Source: Priestia megaterium
GTDB taxonomy: Bacteria > Bacillota > Bacilli > Bacillales > Bacillaceae_H
Direction: 5' to 3'
Length of the DNA: 64,000 nucleotides
NCBI RefSeq assembly: GCF_023824195.1
Contig: NZ_CP085443.1
Location: forward strand, 107,951 to 171,950
The notes under the pieces are model-generated. The model was given only the letters and a program-made list of their open reading frames with translations. It did not search any database and was not told the origin of the DNA. The position numbers and the translations under genes are program-made. Positions 26,643 to 34,419 of this stretch are shown one piece after another; within the stretch, counting starts at the first letter, position 1, and each line of letters opens with the position of its first letter.

Positions 26643-26677
26643 AAAAGCTCTTAGAATAATTTATTCTAAGAGCTTTT
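26643..26677. terminator. Perfect hairpin directly upstream of yitT-like gene
   Basis: 17-base arms (AAAAGCTCTTAGAATAA / TTATTCTAAGAGCTTTT) are separated by one base. On the leftward strand its U-rich arm runs straight into the annotated GTG. It may be a terminator for upstream leftward transcription or an attenuator of the YitT gene. Confidence 0.55.
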
Positions 26678-26760
26678 TGACTTTATAGATCAGGGAGGTT
26701 TAAAAGTTTCACGCTCAGAGTCAAAAATATTATGACTACACAATATATTTTCATTCCCTA

Positions 26761-26905
26761 TTAGGTGACTCACCTAAATTGAATATTCTTTTATCATTTG
26801 AGAAAACTACTCAAGATGCTTAAACAGCGTCTTCCAAGGTAACCTTATGAGAAAGAGGGCTGTCCTACCTGGCAGCTTTCTTTTTTTATGAACTCTTTAA
26901 GGTAT
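26761..26905 (+). repeat. Modular intergenic repeat, copy 1 (A + C)
   Basis: A palindrome TTAGGTGACTCACCTAA precedes module A (TTGAGAAAACTACTCAA, 26798-26814), GATGC, and a terminator-like hairpin GAAAG..GCTG / GGCAGCTTTC with T-run. Modules B and D are missing or degenerate. Confidence 0.6.
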
Positions 26906-26920
26906 AAAATTTATTAGTTT

Positions 26921-27062
26921 AAACAAACTACTCATGATGATTAATGTCATTAATAAAACATAGTTTGCGCTAGTAGAAACTGCTGTTAGTCCCAGTAGTT
27001 TTTTCTCTTTTTAAGCTGTATATAATATACAAAGTTAGTTTACATAATCACCGTTATAGGCA
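26921..27062 (+). repeat. Modular intergenic repeat, copy 2 (A-C-D)
   Basis: ACAAACTACTCATGATG (module A), a hairpin AGAAACTGCTG / CAGTAGTTTTTTCT, then GCTGTATATAATATACA and TTAGTTTACATAATC (module D). Confidence 0.65.
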
Positions 27063-27098
27063 CAAGTAGTCTAAATCATGAATATCTTCTTTCATTAT

Positions 27099-27212
27099 GA
27101 ACAAACTACTCACTCAAGATGGATCAGATGAAGATCCTCCATTACTTGCAGCAATAGAGCGTAGAAAAAGCTACTGATTAGGTCACAGTAGCTTTTTCGC
27201 TTTTTAATGGGC
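27099..27212 (+). repeat. Modular intergenic repeat, copy 3 (A + C)
   Basis: AACAAACTACTCACTCAAGATGG is followed by a hairpin AAAAAGCTACTG / CAGTAGCTTTTT. Module D is absent. The variable terminator stem differs completely from its neighbours, while flanking blocks are conserved. Confidence 0.6.
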
Positions 27213-27297
27213 ATGAATGAGTTTTCCTTTAGTTGAGCATTCTATTTAAGAAACCCTTCAATACTCACTCTAGTATATAAAGGTGGATTTACTATAC

Positions 27298-27414
27298 ATG
27301 AACTATAAATTACACAAGGTCTTTATTGTATACTTTATTGCTTTGATCGGTCCCTTTGCTATTCTCTTTCTTACAAATCATTTAATTCGAGCAACTCGTA
27401 GAAAGCAGGCTTAA
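27298..27414 (+). CDS. Single-helix membrane peptide, 38 aa (paralogue 1)
   Basis: MNYKLHKVFIVYFIALIGP starts a peptide with one hydrophobic helix and a basic tail (LIRATRRKQA). A homologue lies at 31235-31345. The two share NYK at the start, AILFLT in the helix, LIR, and upstream TATATAAAG and TGG blocks. Conservation of frame, sequence and upstream region argues that this tiny gene is real. The ribosome site (AGGTGG) is 11 bases from the ATG, longer than usual. Size and topology recall small membrane peptides, including type I toxins, but no antitoxin RNA can be shown. Its end overlaps the convergent gene at 27411 by four bases. Confidence 0.55.
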   Translation: MNYKLHKVFIVYFIALIGPFAILFLTNHLIRATRRKQA

Positions 27415-27845
27415 TTTTTTAAAACTTGATGTTTTACCAAACTTCGATAATAACCATAAATAATAATATATGCTATTAAATAACTAATAAAAGTTCCAAT
27501 AATATTCCAAGTATTAAAGTACTCTACTTTTCCAAAGATTAAACCAATGCCTTCAAAACCTGTAGTAAAAAGAGTAAAACAAATTAAAAGCAGAAAGGTA
27601 TTAACCCTCTTTTTTATTTTAAAATAAACTAAAAAAGAAGCTAGGACAGGGTAGAAACCCATATTCAAAGGAAGTGCAGATAAACTTCGATTTCTAAAAT
27701 TTGGTTCAAACTGCCAAAAATAATTAGTTCCCCACTCATTTAGTATAAAGGCTACTGTCATTCCCACAGGTGCAATTAAAATGACAATTATAGATTCCTT
27801 TTTGTATAAGATAAATCCAAAAATCCAAGGTACAATAAATCCCAT
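27411..27845 (-). CDS. CBO0543-like integral membrane protein
   Basis: A 144-residue protein with four or five hydrophobic helices (GFIVPWIFGFILY; ESIIVILIAPVGMTVAFIL; FLLLICFTLFTTGF; GTFISYLIAYIIIYGYY) and a central LPLNMGFYP block with aromatic residues. It resembles the CBO0543-type membrane proteins common in Bacillus. Function unknown. No ribosome site precedes the ATG clearly; it lies in a repeat-dense region and shows no partner gene. Confidence 0.55.
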   Translation of the reverse strand: MGFIVPWIFGFILYKKESIIVILIAPVGMTVAFILNEWGTNYFWQFEPNFRNRSLSALPLNMGFYPVLASFLVYFKIKKRVNTFLLLICFTLFTTGFEGIGLIFGKVEYFNTWNIIGTFISYLIAYIIIYGYYRSLVKHQVLKN

Positions 27846-28000
27846 AATAATATTTACTAGTATTTCCTCTCTTCTCCTCTCACCAAGACAACTTTTTAAT
27901 AGGATTGTCCAAAACTTAGAGATGTATGTCTTATGAAGAAGAAAACTAATGATTAGACACTAGAAGTTTTTCTCCTTTCTACAAATAATTTCTTACTACC

Positions 28001-28300
28001 TTGAGGAAACTACTCAGGACGCCGTAAGGCTTCAATCCTTTGGCTAAATAAATGTAGCAGAAGAAACCTACCTCTTTTGACTGGGAAGAGATAGGTTTTT
28101 CTGTTTTTAAGTTGTATACGCTATACAAAGTTAGTTACCATAATGTCTAACAATTGGGGCGCAGTTCATCCGCCGAGGGTTCTTTTTCCGGAGTATGCAG
28201 CTTTTTATACATCCTTGATTTAACAAGGTTTCTCTTTGAGACGGAGGTTAGAGAAGTGTATAAAAAGCGTACCTTCTGTACGTGTTTGCATATTTTTTAA
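28001..28300 (+). repeat. Modular intergenic repeat, full-length copy 4 (A-B-C-D-E)
   Basis: TTGAGGAAACTACTCAGGA (A); CGCCGTAAGGC (B); hairpin AACCTACCTC / GAGATAGGTT inside TTTTTCTGTTTTTAA (C); GTATACGCTATAC then TTAGTTACCATAATG (D); AATTGGGGCGCAGTTC, CCGCCGAGGGTTC, CCGGAGTATGCAGC and CTTTTTATACA...TGTATAAAAAG (E). It matches the opposite-strand copy at 44885-45195 almost end to end. Confidence 0.75.
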
Positions 28301-28377
28301 AAATTCAATAAGTTACCACTATATTCTATTTACATAATCCCAGTATAATGAGAGAGCGAGAAGAAAGAAGGGATTAT

Positions 28378-28953
28378 GTGTTGAAAAGTAAAATGAATCA
28401 GTTGTTTGCAGAACAAAAGAGTGTTCATATACTGTATTTCTACGACCAGCAAGAAAAGTATTTACAACAAGTTGTAAGTTATATCCAAGAGGGGATTTTT
28501 GCTGGAGATTGCATTCTTCTTATTGAAAACGACCGTTTTTATCCTTTTATTCATAACCAGTTGAAAACACTCTTGACCACAGATCAAATGAACATGATAC
28601 ATCGTATAAACAACTTCGATTTCTATTATTCAAGTGGTAGTTATCATCCTCCTGCCATTCTTGATTACTTTAATAAAAGCGTACAGCCTTACCTCGAGAA
28701 TAGAATTCCTTTCAGATCATGGGCACATGTAGAATGGAGTAGTATGAAAGATCCTTTACATCTAATCGAAGATTTTGAAAAAATAGTGGATAGTGCGGTG
28801 AATCAACTCTCATTCCCATTAATTTGTGCATACAAAGGAGAGAGGATGCCAGAGTATCTTAAAACTATTTTGATGGAAACACACCCTTATGTTCTCATGG
28901 AAGATGATTTAATCACCTCTGAACAATACCGACCATTAACTGATGTGGAATAA
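28378..28953 (+). CDS. MEDS-domain sensory protein
   Basis: About 191 residues. HILYFYDQQEKYLQQVV, followed by GDCILLIEN near residue 45, RSWAHVEWSS near 112 and a C-terminal CAYKGERMP, fits the MEDS (DcmR-sensory) domain, a RecA-like sensor fold found alone or next to histidine kinases and anti-sigma factor antagonists. It lacks any output domain. The start is placed at GTG 28378 or TTG 28381, with AGAAGGGAT upstream, rather than the ATG at 28348, which has no ribosome site. A terminator follows. Ligand unknown. Confidence 0.75.
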   Translation: MLKSKMNQLFAEQKSVHILYFYDQQEKYLQQVVSYIQEGIFAGDCILLIENDRFYPFIHNQLKTLLTTDQMNMIHRINNFDFYYSSGSYHPPAILDYFNKSVQPYLENRIPFRSWAHVEWSSMKDPLHLIEDFEKIVDSAVNQLSFPLICAYKGERMPEYLKTILMETHPYVLMEDDLITSEQYRPLTDVE

Positions 28954-28957
28954 AAGT

Positions 28958-28993
28958 AAAAAAACGCTTAAGCAATCATACTGAGCGTTTTTT
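28958..28993 (+). terminator. Terminator after MEDS gene
   Basis: AAAAAACGCTTA / TGAGCGTTTTTTT hairpin five bases after the stop codon. Confidence 0.75.
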
Positions 28994-29472
28994 TATCTTT
29001 AAAGAAATCAATGGTTCTCTTTCTTCCATTCAGTTTATTTACCACCATAAGCTCTTTCCTTGTTTTTCTGTTTTCATCAAATATAACGTAATCATATACC
29101 TTTATAAAAAGAATCTCCCAATGAACGACCCCTTTTCAATCTTCAGTCTGTTATTCACCTTCTAATACAAAAGAGCCATTTTATTAGGAAGAAGAAATCT
29201 ATAAAAGTTTTTGGGATTAAAGTTTTAACTTTAAAACATGTGGTACACACATAGTACAACACCAATATTATTATTGATTGTTGTAAAAAGGTAAATACTT
29301 AATCTATGAAGGGACTGATTAGTTTTGAAAGAATTAACAGCGACTTCGACAAACGTATTACCTCAAATTGAAAGTAGATATTCGTATCTTACCCAAGGCA
29401 CTTTGGTTATGAACCGATATACGTAACGAAAGGGCCTCACAAGGGAAAATGAACAAATTCCTAAACAGTATG

Positions 29473-29513
29473 AGAAGAAGCCTGTATCTCCTTAGATACA
29501 GGCTTCTTCTTTT
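29473..29513. terminator. Strong hairpin terminator
   Basis: A perfect 16-base stem AGAAGAAGCCTGTATC / GATACAGGCTTCTTCT, then TTTT. It would close the degenerate frame at 29323. Confidence 0.7.
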
Positions 29514-29548
29514 CGAGTTTACATAAAATGTTTTATAGGAAACCGCAC

Positions 29549-29583
29549 AAAGACAGCGCTCAATCAATTGAGCGCTATCTTTA
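29549..29583. repeat. Palindrome AGCGCTCAAT / ATTGAGCGCT
   Basis: Ten-base perfect arms, extended by AAAGA/TCTTT with one mismatch, around CA. It lies close behind another terminator hairpin, so it may serve transcription from the opposite side or be an operator. Confidence 0.45.
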
Positions 29584-29903
29584 TACAAAAAAGATTTTTT
29601 CGGAATCTTCAATCAACTACCTTTATACTACTAGAAATTGATATAAAAAAACTATAACTTTGTTATGATTCCTGACATAGATAATCGAATATTATTTTTT
29701 GTACAAAATAAAAAAGGACATTTCTTCTATGCCCTGTTCCCTCGTATCAGCCCCACCTACGCTAAATACTATGACAGCCACTCATGCCATCCAACCTATC
29801 CTTAGTATAGATGAAAGCGATTACATAGTAAAGTAATTATTAAAATATTCTGCCTATTACTTTTGTTATATTTAACTTGTCTACCTTGAATAATATCAAA
29901 TAT

Positions 29904-30060
29904 CGTGAGCAAACTACTCAAGAAGCCGTGAGGCATCTACAACTAATTTTCTTCCTTAGCAGAAAAAAACTACCTTCTCCCTAACTCTAAGGTAGTTTTT
30001 TTCTGTTTTTTGAGCTGTATACGATATACATTTGTAGTTAACATAATGTGATTATCGGAA
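29904..30060 (+). repeat. Modular intergenic repeat, copy 5 (A-B-C-D)
   Basis: GTGAGCAAACTACTCAAGA (A), GCCGTGAGGC (B), hairpin AAAAAACTACCTT / AAGGTAGTTTTTTT within TTTCTGTTTTTT (C), GTATACGATATAC and GTAGTTAACATAATG (D). It is one of the clearest four-palindrome copies. Confidence 0.7.
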
Positions 30061-30143
30061 ATTACATGCTAAAAACCTTTTTTTGTTAAGAGAAAATTCA
30101 TATCTATTAATAAATTAGTAAACATTATCCAAGAGGTGATCAT

Positions 30144-31148
30144 ATGGATAAAAATAAGTTAAAACTCACATCTTCCGAAATAGGGACACTATGGGGAGAG
30201 TATGTAAACGGAACAATGACAGATGTAGTAAATCGATATATGTTCTCTATTATTGAGGATGAGTCAATAAAGATCGTTTTTGAAGATGCTATAAAGACCT
30301 TCGCAAAACAAAAGAAACAAATCGTAGCTTTTATAGAAAAGGAAGGGTTTCCAGTTCCAATTGGATTTACTGAGTCTGACCTCAATAAAGGTACTAAAAG
30401 ATTATTCACTGATATATTCTGCTTGAATTATTTACATATCATGACGTTACATGGCTTACTAGGACATACAACCTCATTAGGTGTGTCTGTCAGAGAAGAC
30501 TTACGTCACTTCTATGATACATGTGATAATGATGCAAAAAGGATGTATCATCAAACGATTGAATTATTACTTGAAAAAGGGGATTTTCAGAGGGACCCTT
30601 ACTTTTATCCTGCTACGAACCCTGAATATATTTCTAGCCAGGATTTTACGGATGGGTTTTTCGGAAAAGGCAGACGTTTAACGGCAATAGAAATCATAAG
30701 TATTTCTTTCAGCCTTAAAAAAAGCATTATGGCTAAAACTCTTTCTATTGGATTTAGTCAGGTCGCTCAATCAAAAGAAGTAAGAAAATTTCTAGAGGCT
30801 TCGGAGAAAACAGCTGATGATCAAATACAATCCTTTTCAAAAATCATGCACGCAGATAATTTACCAGTTCCTAAATCGTGGGAGACAGAAGTAACAACTT
30901 CAACAGATTCTCCTTTTTCTGATAAGTTAATGATGTATCATATTGGTTTCTTGTTCCAAGCTGCACAAGCATATCACGGAACAGGTTTAGCATCAGCCAT
31001 GCGAACAGACCTTGTAACAACTTACGAAGGCATCATTCTCAAAAATCTAATGGTAACAAAAAAATGGTTTAACATTATGGTGAAAAATAAATGGTTGGAA
31101 CAACCACCACTGGCTCCTAATAGAAAAGAAATTGCAAAAGAGAAATGA
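30144..31148 (+). CDS. DUF3231-family protein
   Basis: A 334-residue protein formed by two homologous halves of about 165 residues. Each starts with a helix pattern like LTSSEIGTLWGEYVNGTMTDVV or DSPFSDKLMMYHIGFLFQAA, which matches DUF3231, a tandem ferritin-like four-helix family frequent in spore-forming Bacillus. It has no signal peptide. The ATG has AAGAGGTGATCAT upstream. Function unknown; some members are spore-associated. It appears monocistronic, with a repeat copy before it and a small membrane-peptide gene after it. Confidence 0.87.
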   Translation: MDKNKLKLTSSEIGTLWGEYVNGTMTDVVNRYMFSIIEDESIKIVFEDAIKTFAKQKKQIVAFIEKEGFPVPIGFTESDLNKGTKRLFTDIFCLNYLHIMTLHGLLGHTTSLGVSVREDLRHFYDTCDNDAKRMYHQTIELLLEKGDFQRDPYFYPATNPEYISSQDFTDGFFGKGRRLTAIEIISISFSLKKSIMAKTLSIGFSQVAQSKEVRKFLEASEKTADDQIQSFSKIMHADNLPVPKSWETEVTTSTDSPFSDKLMMYHIGFLFQAAQAYHGTGLASAMRTDLVTTYEGIILKNLMVTKKWFNIMVKNKWLEQPPLAPNRKEIAKEK

Positions 31149-31168
31149 TAATAAATAATAACCAATAT

Positions 31169-31190
31169 TTTGAGCAAACCACTTAAGAAA
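31169..31190 (+). repeat. Module A only (copy 6)
   Basis: TTGAGCAAACCACTTAAGA, directly upstream of the second tiny membrane-peptide gene. Confidence 0.5.
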
Positions 31191-31234
31191 CACTAGAATG
31201 TTTACTCTAATATATAAAGATGGCTTCAATATAA

Positions 31235-31345
31235 GTGAATTACAAAATCCGTAAAATCTTTCTTGCAATCTTTAGTGTTTCTGCTATTCTTTTTGCTATT
31301 CTCTTTCTTACTTACTGTTTAATTCGAACATCCCGTAAAAATTAA
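31235..31345 (+). CDS. Single-helix membrane peptide, 36 aa (paralogue 2)
   Basis: The GTG-started peptide (NYKIRKIFLAIFSVSAILF...LIRTSRKN) is homologous to the one at 27298, with the same order: basic N-terminus, one helix with AILFLT, and LIR-basic C-terminus. The upstream blocks TATATAAAG and TGG are shared at the same distance. Function unknown. It could be a type I toxin-like or membrane-regulatory peptide. Confidence 0.5.
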   Translation: MNYKIRKIFLAIFSVSAILFAILFLTYCLIRTSRKN

Positions 31346-31388
31346 TTTACATCCTTTCTCTAATTACAAACGTATAATAAATAGCAAC

Positions 31389-31515
31389 TTGAGCAAGCTA
31401 CTCAAGATGCTTTGTACGCCCTGAGGCATCAACCTATAGAGACCAATTGCATAACATCCAAAAACAGAAAAAACTACCTTCCCAACTCCAAGATAGTTTT
31501 TTCTGTTTTTAACAA
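31389..31515 (+). repeat. Modular intergenic repeat, copy 7 (A-B-C)
   Basis: TTGAGCAAGCTACTCAAGA, ACGCCCTGAGGCATC, then hairpin CAGAAAAAACTACCTT / AAGATAGTTTTTTCTG. The right end is replaced by the end of the leftward small gene at 31509. Confidence 0.65.
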
Positions 31516-31616
31516 GCGATTATATAGGGGTTTCTTCGATGAATAACAACTGTCCCAAAAGAATTGACATCAGCTCTATAACGCCGAACTTTATTTGTAT
31601 TTGTAAAATTTCTCAT
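31509..31616 (-). CDS. Small basic protein or stump, 35 aa
   Basis: AAGAAAGGAGTGGCT precedes ATG, an excellent ribosome site. The product (RNFTNTNKVRRYRADVNSFG, then TVVIHRRNPYIIAC) looks like the first 35 residues of a longer Bacillus protein family in which RYRSDVNSFGT..HLRNPYV continues into membrane helices (recalled, not searched). It ends exactly at a repeat copy, so the rest was probably replaced by the repeat. Confidence 0.5.
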   Translation of the reverse strand: MRNFTNTNKVRRYRADVNSFGTVVIHRRNPYIIAC

Positions 31617-31918
31617 AGCCACTCCTTTCTTACATAAGGTTATATAGATACTAATAGTATGGACATTCTTCTATTTTAGTATTCTTATAAACTTAAGATT
31701 TCAAGAAAGAAAAAAACTTTTGAGAGGATAACTAATTTTGTATACCTTGTACATTTCTAGTTACCATAATGGATTTTATAGGCACTCTTCTCAAAAAAGA
31801 AAGCTCATCTTACAAAATTGTAAGTCCATCTTACATTATTGTTAGGTGAGCTTTATTAAATCTCGTTTTATAATTGTTTATAGAAGATATTTACAATTAG
31901 CTAAGGGAATGAAATATA
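31617..31918. other. Intergenic region: module D and hairpin
   Basis: TGTATACCTTGTACATTTC plus TAGTTACCATAATGG near 31738-31775 is a lone module D. A hairpin at 31801-31856 (AAAGCTCATCTTAC / GTTAGGTGAGCTTT, with an inner TTACAAAATTGTAA) precedes the DCC operon. Confidence 0.5.
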
Positions 31919-32362
31919 TTGAAGGTTAAAAAAGACAATCATCCTATTATTATGTTTGACGGTATGTGTAACGTGTGTAATTACTGGGTTCAACTTGTGA
32001 TAAAAAGAGATCCTAAAGGCATATTTAAATTTTTGTCTCTTCAATCAGATTTAGCATGTTCATTGATAACAAATCACAATCTGAATAATAAGCAATTAGA
32101 TTCCATTATCTTAATTAATAAAGATCAAATATATACTGAATCTACAGCAATCTTACATATTATAAATAAGCTTACTGGACCTATAAGGTTCTTCGTTCTC
32201 TTTTGGATAATACCCAGAAAAATCCGAGATAGAGTGTACCGTTTCATTGCAAAAAATCGATATCGATTCTTTGGGAAAAAAGAAAGTTGTCTCATTCCTA
32301 GTAAAGAAATACAAAATAGGTTTATTAAAACGGAAACAGAAAGTGGGGAAATCAATGAATAA
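31919..32362 (+). CDS. DCC-family thiol-disulfide oxidoreductase-like protein (DUF393)
   Basis: 147 residues starting near MFDGMCNVCN: the D-x-x-C-x-x-C active site that names the family lies at residues 14-20. A hydrophobic block (RFFVLFWIIPRKIRDRVY) and a final CLIP match DCC/YuxK proteins. The CxxC suggests redox activity, but no substrate is established. The TTG start has AAGGGAATG upstream. The gene overlaps the following DoxX-like gene by eight bases, so they form a coupled redox/membrane operon. Confidence 0.87.
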   Translation: MKVKKDNHPIIMFDGMCNVCNYWVQLVIKRDPKGIFKFLSLQSDLACSLITNHNLNNKQLDSIILINKDQIYTESTAILHIINKLTGPIRFFVLFWIIPRKIRDRVYRFIAKNRYRFFGKKESCLIPSKEIQNRFIKTETESGEINE

Positions 32363-32843
32363 AAGTACATTTCTAAAAAAGCTTAGAATGACAATTATCA
32401 CTACATTTAGATGGTCTTTAGCATTAACTTTCTTGATTTACGGAATTGCCAAAATCTATCCAGGTCAGTTTTCTACTGGCGACTTTATATATGATTCGAC
32501 AAAGGACTCAGCAATGCAATTGGCATGGCATTTCTTTGGATATTCGAATACATATAATCTTTTTATTGCTTTTGGAGAAATAACAGCAGCCTTACTATTA
32601 GTAATTCCAAAGACAGCAACTTTGGGGAACATTATTTACTTACCTATCACAGTAAATATTACTATTCTTGACTTTTGTTTTGAGATACCAGCTCGTTCTG
32701 TTACTACCTTATTAACCTGTATGAGTATAGCTTTACTTTTCTTTGAATATAAAAAATTAAAAAGAGTGTTTTTTGACTCCCCAGTAGCAGCTGAAACGTC
32801 TATCCCAACAAGCCATATAGAAAAGAAGGTGAACATACAATGA
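32355..32843 (+). CDS. DoxX-like membrane protein
   Basis: About 162 residues from the ATG at 32355 (GGGGAAATCA upstream). It has four hydrophobic helices: TFLIYGIAKIYPGQF near 25, FFGYSNTYNLFIAFGEIT near 60, ATLGNIIYLPITVNI, and LLTCMSIALLFF. A cytoplasmic tail follows. The pattern GIAK..GQF and the late E in FGEITAALLL are DoxX-like. It is probably the membrane partner of the DCC protein, possibly acting on quinones or thiols; this is inference. Confidence 0.75.
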   Translation: MNKSTFLKKLRMTIITTFRWSLALTFLIYGIAKIYPGQFSTGDFIYDSTKDSAMQLAWHFFGYSNTYNLFIAFGEITAALLLVIPKTATLGNIIYLPITVNITILDFCFEIPARSVTTLLTCMSIALLFFEYKKLKRVFFDSPVAAETSIPTSHIEKKVNIQ

Positions 32844-32917
32844 TTGTACTACCTATTATGTTTGTCAGTTTGGGAATTTCTTCTTTTTACTATTTTATTA
32901 TTAAAAAAGAAGCTTGA
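32840..32917 (+). CDS. Tiny membrane peptide, 25 aa
   Basis: ATG overlaps the stop of the DoxX-like gene (ATGA), with AAGGTGA upstream. The product is almost all hydrophobic (IVLPIMFVSLGISSFYYF) with a KKEA tail. It is a third member of a DCC/DoxX operon. Coupled translation and a clean ribosome site support it, although its size leaves doubt. Confidence 0.5.
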   Translation: MIVLPIMFVSLGISSFYYFIIKKEA

Positions 32918-32924
32918 GATGAAT

Positions 32925-33012
32925 ACAATATATAGATCCAATTAACATAATGTCTTTTTCCTGTACACATAAAAAAAGAACCCTTACAGGAGTAAGGGTT
33001 AAAGCTAGAATA
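32925..33012 (+). repeat. Modular intergenic repeat, copy 8 (D + hairpin)
   Basis: CAATATATAGATCCAATTAACATAATGTC is module D in the forward sense (given here as two parts: CAATATATAGAT and AATTAACATAATGTC). It is followed by AAAAAAAGAACCCTTAC / GTAAGGGTTAAAG, a terminator-like hairpin. Confidence 0.55.
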
Positions 33013-33039
33013 ATTTCTATCTTTATGCAGCTTTTGATA

Positions 33040-33256
33040 CAACGGGCTTTTCATTAGGAGGACCAACCACACTGATGTATAAAAATTTCATAAAACAGCA
33101 ACAAGGCTTCCCCTGGAATTCAACTCCCGCAAGGGTTCCTTTTAAAAACAGAAAAACCAACCTCTGAGTCCTATAGGTTAGTTTTTCTGTTTTTAAACAA
33201 CAAAGATTTTACAGGATTGGTTAGATGTCTCTCGGCTTTTTGAGTAGTTTGCTTAC
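33040..33256 (-). repeat. Modular intergenic repeat, reversed copy 9 (E-C-A)
   Basis: GATGTATAAAAA and GCAAGGGTTCCTTTT (E remnants), then CAGAAAAACCAACCTC / AGGTTAGTTTTTCTG (C) and TTTGAGTAGTTTGCTTA (A). This is the first copy in the reverse orientation; the forward set ends just to its left. Confidence 0.6.
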
Positions 33257-33316
33257 TATATAAGAAAATATTCATCTTAGCAAGTTACATAATACTAGTC
33301 CATACTATTTTCTTAA

Positions 33317-33553
33317 GTTTTTGACAACCCTGTTAAAATAGGTGTTGTTACCAAAATTAAAGTAGATGTTGTTGGATCAGCTGTTTGTAAGCCTCTAAAA
33401 AAGGACCATTGGTTAATAAATACACTAAGAAAAATAACTGCAGGAAGATCTGATTTACTTACACACTTATTAACAAACAGAGTCAGGCACTGTTCGCCAT
33501 TAGTGATGGGTGGGAAAAATGTGTCAGTCCCCTGTCATCCTTATTATCTTTGA
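33317..33553 (+). pseudogene. Unrecognised start-less coding remnant
   Basis: A frame of about 78 codons (NPVKIGVVTKIKVDVVGSAV; LKKDHWLINTLRKITAGRSD; LLTHLLTNRVRHC) is open between stops and has protein-like composition, but has no start codon with a ribosome site. It is convergent with the 285-residue protein gene. Family not recognised; probably the 3' tail of a lost gene. Confidence 0.4.
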
Positions 33554-33561
33554 GCTAACGT

Positions 33562-34419
33562 CTACATGCGCATTAATGCACCATTAGGCTTTGGTAACTC
33601 TTGAGCTGTTATCAGATTCATTTTACAAAAATGTTCAAAAAATTGTTGTGCCTGTTCTCGTTCCTTTGGGTCACTTTTTAACGAAACTATATTAAGTAAC
33701 ATTTGAGCCATCCATGAATTATCAAAATAACGGTATTTACCTGTATTCCATGTCATTTTTTCCGGGAATCTTCCATTTACATAGTATTCCCAGAAAAGCA
33801 TCTGATCCGATTCCTGTTCTGTGAGTTGGATTCTGTATTTTGAATGAGCAGGAATATATCCATCTTCACAAAGCTTACCGATAAAATCTTCATTCACCAT
33901 ATAGACACCTAAGATACGTCTGTCTTTTTCAGGCATGCTGGAATCTATTGCTGTTAACAAGACAGCGCTATTTTGGTGTAAGCGGATGGGTTTGGTTGGC
34001 TTCCCCTTGTTATTACCACTTTTTATTACGCCTGAAAAAACCTTCCACTCTGAAAAAGAACTATTCTGTTCTTCTGTGTCACACCAAAAAACCATTTGTG
34101 ATTCGGGATGAAGTTTATGATTTTTCATAAGTTTTTCATGTCCCCAGCGAAGTTCCTGGTTTTTTCGTTGTAGTTTTTTTTCCTCTTCCTTCTTCCATTC
34201 TTCCTCTTTTAGTTCCATTTCCTTTTTTCGTATAATTTGTTCAAGTGAATCAGCAACACTTTTATCATGTAGTTTTAGGTGCTTTCCAAATACATCGGGG
34301 AAAACAAACTTTTTATTTTCCGATGCGAAATGTATTTCAATACTAGAATCATTATATTTAACTATACTACCCGTACCAAAATGCTTGTGTGTAACTTTCT
34401 TATTGATTAGATTCATCAT
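33562..34419 (-). CDS. Hypothetical protein with SH3-like N-terminus and coiled coil
   Basis: 285 residues. The N-terminus (INKKVTHKHFGTGSIVKYND, then FVFPDVFGKHLKL) is a small beta-barrel motif of the kind found at the ends of UvrD/PcrA helicases and other nucleic-acid proteins. A charged coiled coil (about 58-92) and an alpha/beta C-terminal domain follow, with W/C-containing FWCDTEEQN and FWEYYVNGRFPEKMTW. ACAAGGAGGCCTAG precedes ATG-ATG, a very strong ribosome site. I do not recognise the C-terminal family; Bacillus relatives have been mislabelled 'malate synthase'. No partner genes are adjacent. Confidence 0.7.
   Translation of the reverse strand: MMNLINKKVTHKHFGTGSIVKYNDSSIEIHFASENKKFVFPDVFGKHLKLHDKSVADSLEQIIRKKEMELKEEEWKKEEEKKLQRKNQELRWGHEKLMKNHKLHPESQMVFWCDTEEQNSSFSEWKVFSGVIKSGNNKGKPTKPIRLHQNSAVLLTAIDSSMPEKDRRILGVYMVNEDFIGKLCEDGYIPAHSKYRIQLTEQESDQMLFWEYYVNGRFPEKMTWNTGKYRYFDNSWMAQMLLNIVSLKSDPKEREQAQQFFEHFCKMNLITAQELPKPNGALMRM

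Larger units (their letters stand above)
28994..29903. other. Intergenic region with two hairpins and a short degenerate frame
   Basis: About 900 bases with no credible gene. There are hairpins at 29473-29513 and 29549-29583. A TTG-started frame near 29323-29424 (KELTATSTNVLPQIESRYSY) looks protein-like with GAAGGG upstream, but stops after about 33 codons and seems to continue in another frame (GKMNKFLNSMRR). It may be a decayed gene, not recognised. Confidence 0.4.

Noticed and set aside
27298..27414. Confirmed type I toxin
   Set aside because: Size and helix fit, but no antisense RNA promoter or terminator pair could be seen, so only a membrane peptide is called.
29358..29612. 84-codon leftward frame
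   Set aside because: It spans two palindromic hairpins and is arginine/leucine-rich, as expected for a shadow of those repeats.
33515..33540. Insertion-sequence end suggested by GTGTCAGTCCCCTGTCA
   Set aside because: It resembles the IS3 end near 12108 only in GGGACTGAC; no transposase sequence adjoins it.
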